From the NCBI GenBank assembly GCA_000999395.1, contig LCOM01000034.1:1-9374 (forward strand): 9,374 nucleotides of DNA, written 5' to 3'. The notes under the pieces were generated by a model. It was not told the origin of the DNA. It ran no database searches and saw nothing but the letters and a program-made list of their open reading frames with translations. Of the stretch, positions 6,183 to 9,374 are shown piece by piece. The position numbers were made by a program, and so were the translations under genes. How positions within the stretch are numbered: position 1 is the first letter of the stretch; each line of letters starts with the position of its first letter. Source of the DNA: Parcubacteria group bacterium GW2011_GWA2_47_7. GTDB lineage: Bacteria > Patescibacteriota > Minisyncoccia > Phycocordibacterales > UBA6899.

Positions 6183-7859
6183 ATGCGAATGAAGCAATCG
6201 TTGTTGGGTTTGTTGGCTGTGGTATTCACACTTTTTGTTGTGAATACTGCTCATGCGGACCCGACTGATCTGGTAAAGAAAAATGAGATCCCACGGCTTT
6301 CTAGTTCATCAACGATACCGACAAAAGTGTATCCTCCATCCGGAGACTCCGGAAATGAATTTGCTTTCGGCGTCGAGTATCTTGATTATGATGGTGAACA
6401 ATGTAATCCATGCCAAGTTTGGATCGACATCAATCAAGATGGTGATTACGGTGCGAACGAAAAGTTCGACATGGTTCTTGTTGACAGTAGTTCAAATGCA
6501 GAAATTCCAAAATCAGAATGGGGCAATCAAATTTGGACCCAATGGCGTCGGTTTCAGTACAAGACAACGATTGAGAATACGCGTTTGGATACTCAATTTA
6601 CCTACCGCTTCGTTTTTTCCGATGGAATAGACGAGCCGGTAGAAATGCGAGATTATCTGGAGCCGCAGAGTGTTTCTGTTCGGCCACTTATTGTGGTCGA
6701 TGTGGACCCACTTCGATATCAGGTGGTACCGGGTGGCACACTACGCGTCGTTGTTCGGGCGTATCTCAATCAAAAAATAGTTCAAAATCTTGCGCTAAAG
6801 TGGGATGCGATTGATAAAATGGTGCTTCCGTCTGGTATTGCGTTGCGTAATCGAAAGTCTTCGATTCATCGTGCGACGAGTGATTTTGACGTAGCAGAAC
6901 TTACGCTGGATTTTGATATTGACCGCAGCTTGCCTGTTGGCACGTATCAGATTCAGTTTCCGAGTATGACGTTTGAACGAACTATTGCTGGTCCTGATCC
7001 GAAAAAGCCAGCTACGAAGATACGGGGGTCGTTCATGATCCCGACCGTTTCAATTCAAGTAGTTCCGATTTTTCTCAGCACACCCGTCATTACGGCAAAA
7101 GCACTGACGTTGGGAACAGCGTTTGATTACTTCTTTACGGTATCGTTGAGTGCGGATTTTAAGGATGCAGATGCTCTTGTGGCGACGTTGAGAGCGCAAA
7201 CTTTTCTGCCGTTACGACGTATTTCTCATGAAGTGATTAAAACGGGATTATCTGGACATGCTTCAGTGATTTCCGTGCATTATGTGCTCGCCATGGAAGA
7301 CGATGTGCCGAAGCAGTATCAGATTCCAGGTTTTTCAGTTGGAAGTCTGTCTGTGTCACCTCAGCCACTCATTATGTTCCCCATTGAGCCTCCGGGAAAG
7401 ATTCCCACGGATAAGGCAGAGATGTCCGAGCTCACTGCTCGTTTACTGGTGCTTTCTGCCCCCATACTTCCTTCGGGGAATATGCAGTCACGAACGTTCT
7501 TGTTCTATGTAATGGGTGGATCTTCGGCGATACTTGTGTGCATGGTATTTGTCTTGGGAAGAATGCGGATGAAGAGTCATCTCGCGAATAAGCTTGCGCA
7601 ACAAGAATCGTTCCGATTGAAGAGTCTCTATGAAACGTATTGTTGTGCTCAATTTAGCTACGACAGAGACAGTTCGATATCTAATCTCGGTAACGCGTAT
7701 CATGCTCTTCGTAATTGGCTGGCTGCCAAAGGGAAGAGGTCAGATATTGCTGATGGAGTGCTTGCTGATGAGTTGGCTGAAATACTCCAGATGCCAAGTG
7801 ATGACCCGTTGATTCTCCGGCTCAGAGAATTTGAAGATCGCTATTTCATGACAATGTAA
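6183..7859 (+). CDS. Exported, membrane-anchored BatD-like protein with EF-hand-type calcium loop
   Basis: 558 residues. The signal peptide (1-25) has a basic start, a hydrophobic core and the cleavage site AHA before DPT. Residues 45-150 look like an Ig-like domain: PPSGDSGNEFAFGVEYLDYDG leads to a C-terminal YRFVFSDG strand. It contains CNPC (74-77) and a complete EF-hand-type loop with D82, N84, D86, G87, D88 and E93. Residues 165-400 are further beta-rich external segments with no named motif. One membrane helix (about 439-459) is followed by RMRMK and a roughly 95-residue helical cytoplasmic tail rich in charged residues. This topology and gene position match BatD of Bat operons, though I see no sequence signature of that family. 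ATG 6183 is chosen over the in-frame ATG at 6177 because AGGAG (6171-6175) is seven bases from the former and only one from the latter. The stop is followed after 19 bases by the VWA gene. The function is unknown; a periplasmic or surface-facing partner of the MoxR/VWA machine is the best guess. Confidence 0.85.
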   Translation: MRMKQSLLGLLAVVFTLFVVNTAHADPTDLVKKNEIPRLSSSSTIPTKVYPPSGDSGNEFAFGVEYLDYDGEQCNPCQVWIDINQDGDYGANEKFDMVLVDSSSNAEIPKSEWGNQIWTQWRRFQYKTTIENTRLDTQFTYRFVFSDGIDEPVEMRDYLEPQSVSVRPLIVVDVDPLRYQVVPGGTLRVVVRAYLNQKIVQNLALKWDAIDKMVLPSGIALRNRKSSIHRATSDFDVAELTLDFDIDRSLPVGTYQIQFPSMTFERTIAGPDPKKPATKIRGSFMIPTVSIQVVPIFLSTPVITAKALTLGTAFDYFFTVSLSADFKDADALVATLRAQTFLPLRRISHEVIKTGLSGHASVISVHYVLAMEDDVPKQYQIPGFSVGSLSVSPQPLIMFPIEPPGKIPTDKAEMSELTARLLVLSAPILPSGNMQSRTFLFYVMGGSSAILVCMVFVLGRMRMKSHLANKLAQQESFRLKSLYETYCCAQFSYDRDSSISNLGNAYHALRNWLAAKGKRSDIADGVLADELAEILQMPSDDPLILRLREFEDRYFMTM

Positions 7860-7878
7860 CCAATAAGGAGAAGTGTTC

Positions 7879-8091
7879 ATGGTTGTATTCGAATATACAT
7901 GGGTGCTTCTCCTCTTTCCGGTGATAGCGCTTCTTGTGTGGAAATTTCGTCCCGCTGATTCGTTTTCGTTTTCTTCACATCGTGCGGGACGTGCTTGTGC
8001 TCGATGGGAAGAATTTCTTGGCAAGCTCCCGAAGATCTGCATCTTGATTTCTTTGATAAATCAGGAAGTATGGGAATCGGGGAAAAAATGA
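7879..8091 (+). pseudogene. N-terminal fragment of the VWA (BatA-like) membrane protein, frame broken
   Basis: This is the true beginning of the VWA gene: ATG 7879 has AAGGAG (7865-7870) eight bases upstream. The protein starts with a hydrophobic helix (VVFEYTWVLLLFPVIALLVW, 2-21), then a basic loop (SSHRAGRACARW, 32-43) and LGKLPKICILIS (47-58). In BatA-type proteins this order continues into a second membrane helix ending in an 'ARP' motif and then the first VWA strand. Here the frame leaves the coding path at about 8050 and stops at TGA 8089-8091, while the VWA domain continues in the -1 frame. Either about 30-40 codons were lost by an out-of-frame deletion, or a single-base indel sits in the run TTTCTTTGA (8048-8056). 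Confidence 0.72.
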
Positions 8092-8834
8092 AAATCGCCC
8101 ACAATGCAACGCTTGATTTTTTTAAGCAGCGCAAAGGCGACCTCGTTGCAGTCCTCCCATTCTCTGACTCAGCGCTCTTTGGTGAAGGTACTCCGTTTAC
8201 GACGGACAGGCAGTATGTCGAAGAAACAACACGGCTTATTGGACCTGGCTCATCGACTGCGATCGGTGACGGTATCCTTGGTGGACTTTGGCTCATTCTG
8301 CGTGACATTTACGTCACTAAAAACATGAGGGTCGACGGTCTTGCGATGCCGCAATTTAGCGACATCATCAAATCATTCGATCCCGAGAATGTCGATAGGC
8401 AGAGGGTATTTCAGAATCAGCTGGGTCGACAATTTGGTGCGCTTGATGGATCTTTCATCGTGCTCGTTACAGACGGTGAAAGCAACATGGGCATATCACC
8501 AACACTTGCCGTCCACTTTGCAATCGGAATGCATTTGCCGGTATATGTCATCAAAATTGAAGAAGAAGCGTCAAAGGAAATTGGAGAACAGGTGTCAAGA
8601 GATGTGCCTGAATTTGTTGCCGACCTAGAGGCCGGTGGAGGTGCATATTTTCGCGCCACTTTCCCGAGTGATATCGAGCGAATGTATAAGAAGATCGACG
8701 AACTGCGTCCCACACGAGTGCGGACTCAAACCATCGTCGAGCAACACAGTTATCGCTATGAGTTGAATATTGCCATTCTCTTTCTGTTGCTTTTTGCGGC
8801 GTTGGTGCGTGGTGTCTACTTGGTTATTGAATAG
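7995..8834 (+). CDS. VWA-domain protein, BatA-like (C-terminal part of the broken gene)
   Basis: VWA proteins of MoxR operons bind a divalent metal through a MIDAS site and contact client or partner proteins. The coding frame is recognisable only from about 8055. The ATG at 7995 lies inside the N-terminal fragment's frame, has no SD site, and is not the natural start. MIDAS residues are intact: DKSGS (D21, S23, S25 counted from 7995), T88 in SSTAIGDGI, and D160 in VLVTDGES. Between T88 and D160 are 72 residues, longer than usual, the excess lying at about 104-150. A C-terminal membrane helix (258-277) anchors it, so a full-length protein would have membrane anchors at both ends of the VWA domain, as in BatA. 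The next gene follows after 18 bases with a strong SD site. The domain call is firm; whether the gene works depends on whether the frame break is real. Confidence 0.9.
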   Translation: MCSMGRISWQAPEDLHLDFFDKSGSMGIGEKMKIAHNATLDFFKQRKGDLVAVLPFSDSALFGEGTPFTTDRQYVEETTRLIGPGSSTAIGDGILGGLWLILRDIYVTKNMRVDGLAMPQFSDIIKSFDPENVDRQRVFQNQLGRQFGALDGSFIVLVTDGESNMGISPTLAVHFAIGMHLPVYVIKIEEEASKEIGEQVSRDVPEFVADLEAGGGAYFRATFPSDIERMYKKIDELRPTRVRTQTIVEQHSYRYELNIAILFLLLFAALVRGVYLVIE

Positions 8835-8852
8835 CACACAAAGGAGGTCGCT

Positions 8853-9368
8853 ATGAAATTGAATTATTTTTCTCTCCCTTCACGCTTTTGGCGTTATGTG
8901 AGAATTGTGACGCTTTCCACCGTGTGCATATTTGCTCTTGGGGTGATAGGTGTCTCGTATGGGATGTGGTACGCGGATGGGATAATCCGAAATGCGACTC
9001 GAGATTTGAATTTGGGTTACCCCGGAGAAGCTCGTTATAGTCTCGAAACGTTGTCTTCGGATTCATTCCACAAACTGTTTCTGCGATTGCATCTGGTTGA
9101 CGATGAAGAATTGATGCGTGTGCGATGTGCGGCTTCGGTCTCTGATGCGGAGTATGAACAAGCTGTTGCTGTGTGCACTCAGGCACTGTCGTATGCGCAT
9201 GGAAGTGCTATCAGGAATGAGATTCGCTTCAACCGTGCCGCCGCTTATATCAGGCTGACTTTTTTGGGAATGCTTCCCAAGGGGACGCTAGGCCGCAAGC
9301 AGTTGTCGAAACTTAAGGTTTACGGGGGCCCGGATCACCCCCACTCCGCACAGAAGCCGGAGCAGTAG
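8853..9368 (+). CDS. Membrane-anchored TPR-like protein of the moxR operon, fused at its end to a ribosomal protein L13 tail
   Basis: The start ATG is preceded by AAAGGAGGT (8840-8848), the strongest SD site in the window. One membrane helix (about 17-40) follows a short basic N-terminus. Residues 45-135 are amphipathic helices with a TPR-like look (for example AEYEQAVAVCTQALSYA at 99-115 and FNRAAAYIRL at 126-135), facing the side opposite the short N-terminus. TPR proteins (BatC, BatE) occur at this place in Bat operons, which supports the call; one recognisable repeat unit is not enough for certainty. From about residue 136 the sequence changes to the C-terminus of ribosomal protein L13. 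The true 3' end of this gene is therefore missing and the stop at 9366-9368 is not its own. Confidence 0.75.
   Translation: MKLNYFSLPSRFWRYVRIVTLSTVCIFALGVIGVSYGMWYADGIIRNATRDLNLGYPGEARYSLETLSSDSFHKLFLRLHLVDDEELMRVRCAASVSDAEYEQAVAVCTQALSYAHGSAIRNEIRFNRAAAYIRLTFLGMLPKGTLGRKQLSKLKVYGGPDHPHSAQKPEQ
9258..9368 (+). pseudogene. rplM: C-terminal fragment of ribosomal protein L13
   Basis: GMLPKGTLGR (139-148 of the ORF), KLKVYGGPDHPHSAQKPE (153-170) and the stop make the highly conserved end of bacterial L13, a 50S subunit protein of about 140-150 residues. Only about 33-36 residues are present. From 9281 to the window end, 60 of 94 bases are G or C, against 42 of 80 in the bases just before (9181-9260), so the composition changes at the join. 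In bacteria rplM is normally followed by rpsI; AGGGCAGG after the stop could be its SD site, but the window ends. The join to the TPR-like gene lies within about 9258-9275. Confidence 0.85.
9264..9280. repeat. Short perfect palindrome at the L13 join
   Basis: TTGGGAATGCTTCCCAA has 7-base arms around a 3-base loop, and the stem could extend by T-G pairs on both sides (TTT before, GGG after). It codes for L-G-M-L-P-K at the beginning of the L13 segment, directly at the point where the reading changes from the TPR-like protein. It may belong to the L13 gene itself. It is too deep in coding sequence to be a terminator. Confidence 0.55.
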
Positions 9369-9374
9369 GGCAGG

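Noticed and set aside
7995..8054. ATG 7995 as the natural start of the VWA protein
   Set aside because: There is no SD site, the first 18 residues do not resemble a VWA N-terminus, and the bases are already used by the SD-supported frame from 7879.
7873..8091. GTG at 7873 as the VWA gene start
   Set aside because: It stands only two bases after AAGGAG, while ATG 7879 in the same frame has ideal spacing and begins the hydrophobic helix.
8089..8091. TGA read as glycine (Gracilibacteria/SR1 code) to rescue the VWA gene
   Set aside because: The residues just before this TGA (NQEVWESGKK) are already in the wrong frame, and TGA works as a normal stop elsewhere (for example 922-924 and 5366-5368).
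9264..9280. Hairpin as a transcription terminator
   Set aside because: It lies inside coding sequence and no T-run follows the stem.
1..9374. CRISPR arrays, tRNA or rRNA genes, insertion sequences, diversity-generating repeats
   Set aside because: I saw no regularly spaced repeats, cloverleaf-type sequence, transposase motif or repeated variable region on either strand.

Overview
The window looks like a 9.4-kb piece of a draft (probably metagenome or single-cell) genome of a Patescibacteria/CPR-type bacterium. This is inference from three things: a short ComEC that stops after the membrane domain, an RNase HI with a viroplasmin-like C-terminal tail, and several genes whose -10 box lies so close to the start codon that the mRNA would be (nearly) leaderless. 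The standard genetic code fits, with TGA used as a stop. There are no RNA genes, insertion sequences or CRISPR arrays, and no stretch over 300 bases lacks a gene.

Layout. (1) 1-924: an open frame, cut by the left edge, that reads as the C-terminal part of an exopolyphosphatase (Ppx/GppA) running directly into the C-terminal half of RecJ. (2) 945-1679: RNase HI. (3) 1676-2005, minus strand: a small Cys-rich protein with a clear promoter and Shine-Dalgarno (SD) site, converging on RNase HI so that the two TAG stops share one CTAG. (4) 2104-3648: ComEC, the DNA-uptake channel. (5) 3551-4174, minus strand: a DedA-family membrane protein whose 3' end overlaps comEC by 98 bases. (6) 4343 to the right edge: a tight five-gene operon of MoxR-type AAA+ ATPase, DUF58 protein, secreted and membrane-anchored BatD-like protein, VWA protein of BatA type, and a membrane-anchored helical-repeat (TPR-like) protein.

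How the genes work together. The last operon is the most interesting system. MoxR ATPases with DUF58/VWA partners act elsewhere as chaperone-like machines for metal insertion or envelope protein maturation (methanol dehydrogenase Mxa cluster, Bacteroides Bat cluster). Here the large exported protein carries a textbook EF-hand-type Ca2+ loop beside the only CxxC of its exported part. I infer an envelope-associated MoxR/VWA machine with a possibly Ca2+-binding external component; its substrate is unknown. comEC and the recJ remnant belong to DNA uptake and recombination.

Warning for users. Three places in the window are not normal genes: the Ppx/RecJ join near 253-270, a break in the VWA gene near 8040-8057, and a ribosomal protein L13 C-terminus joined to the TPR-like protein near 9258-9275. 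Three such events in 9 kb point to assembly or amplification chimeras, or to real deletions. Raw reads should be checked before any of these fusions is used as biology.
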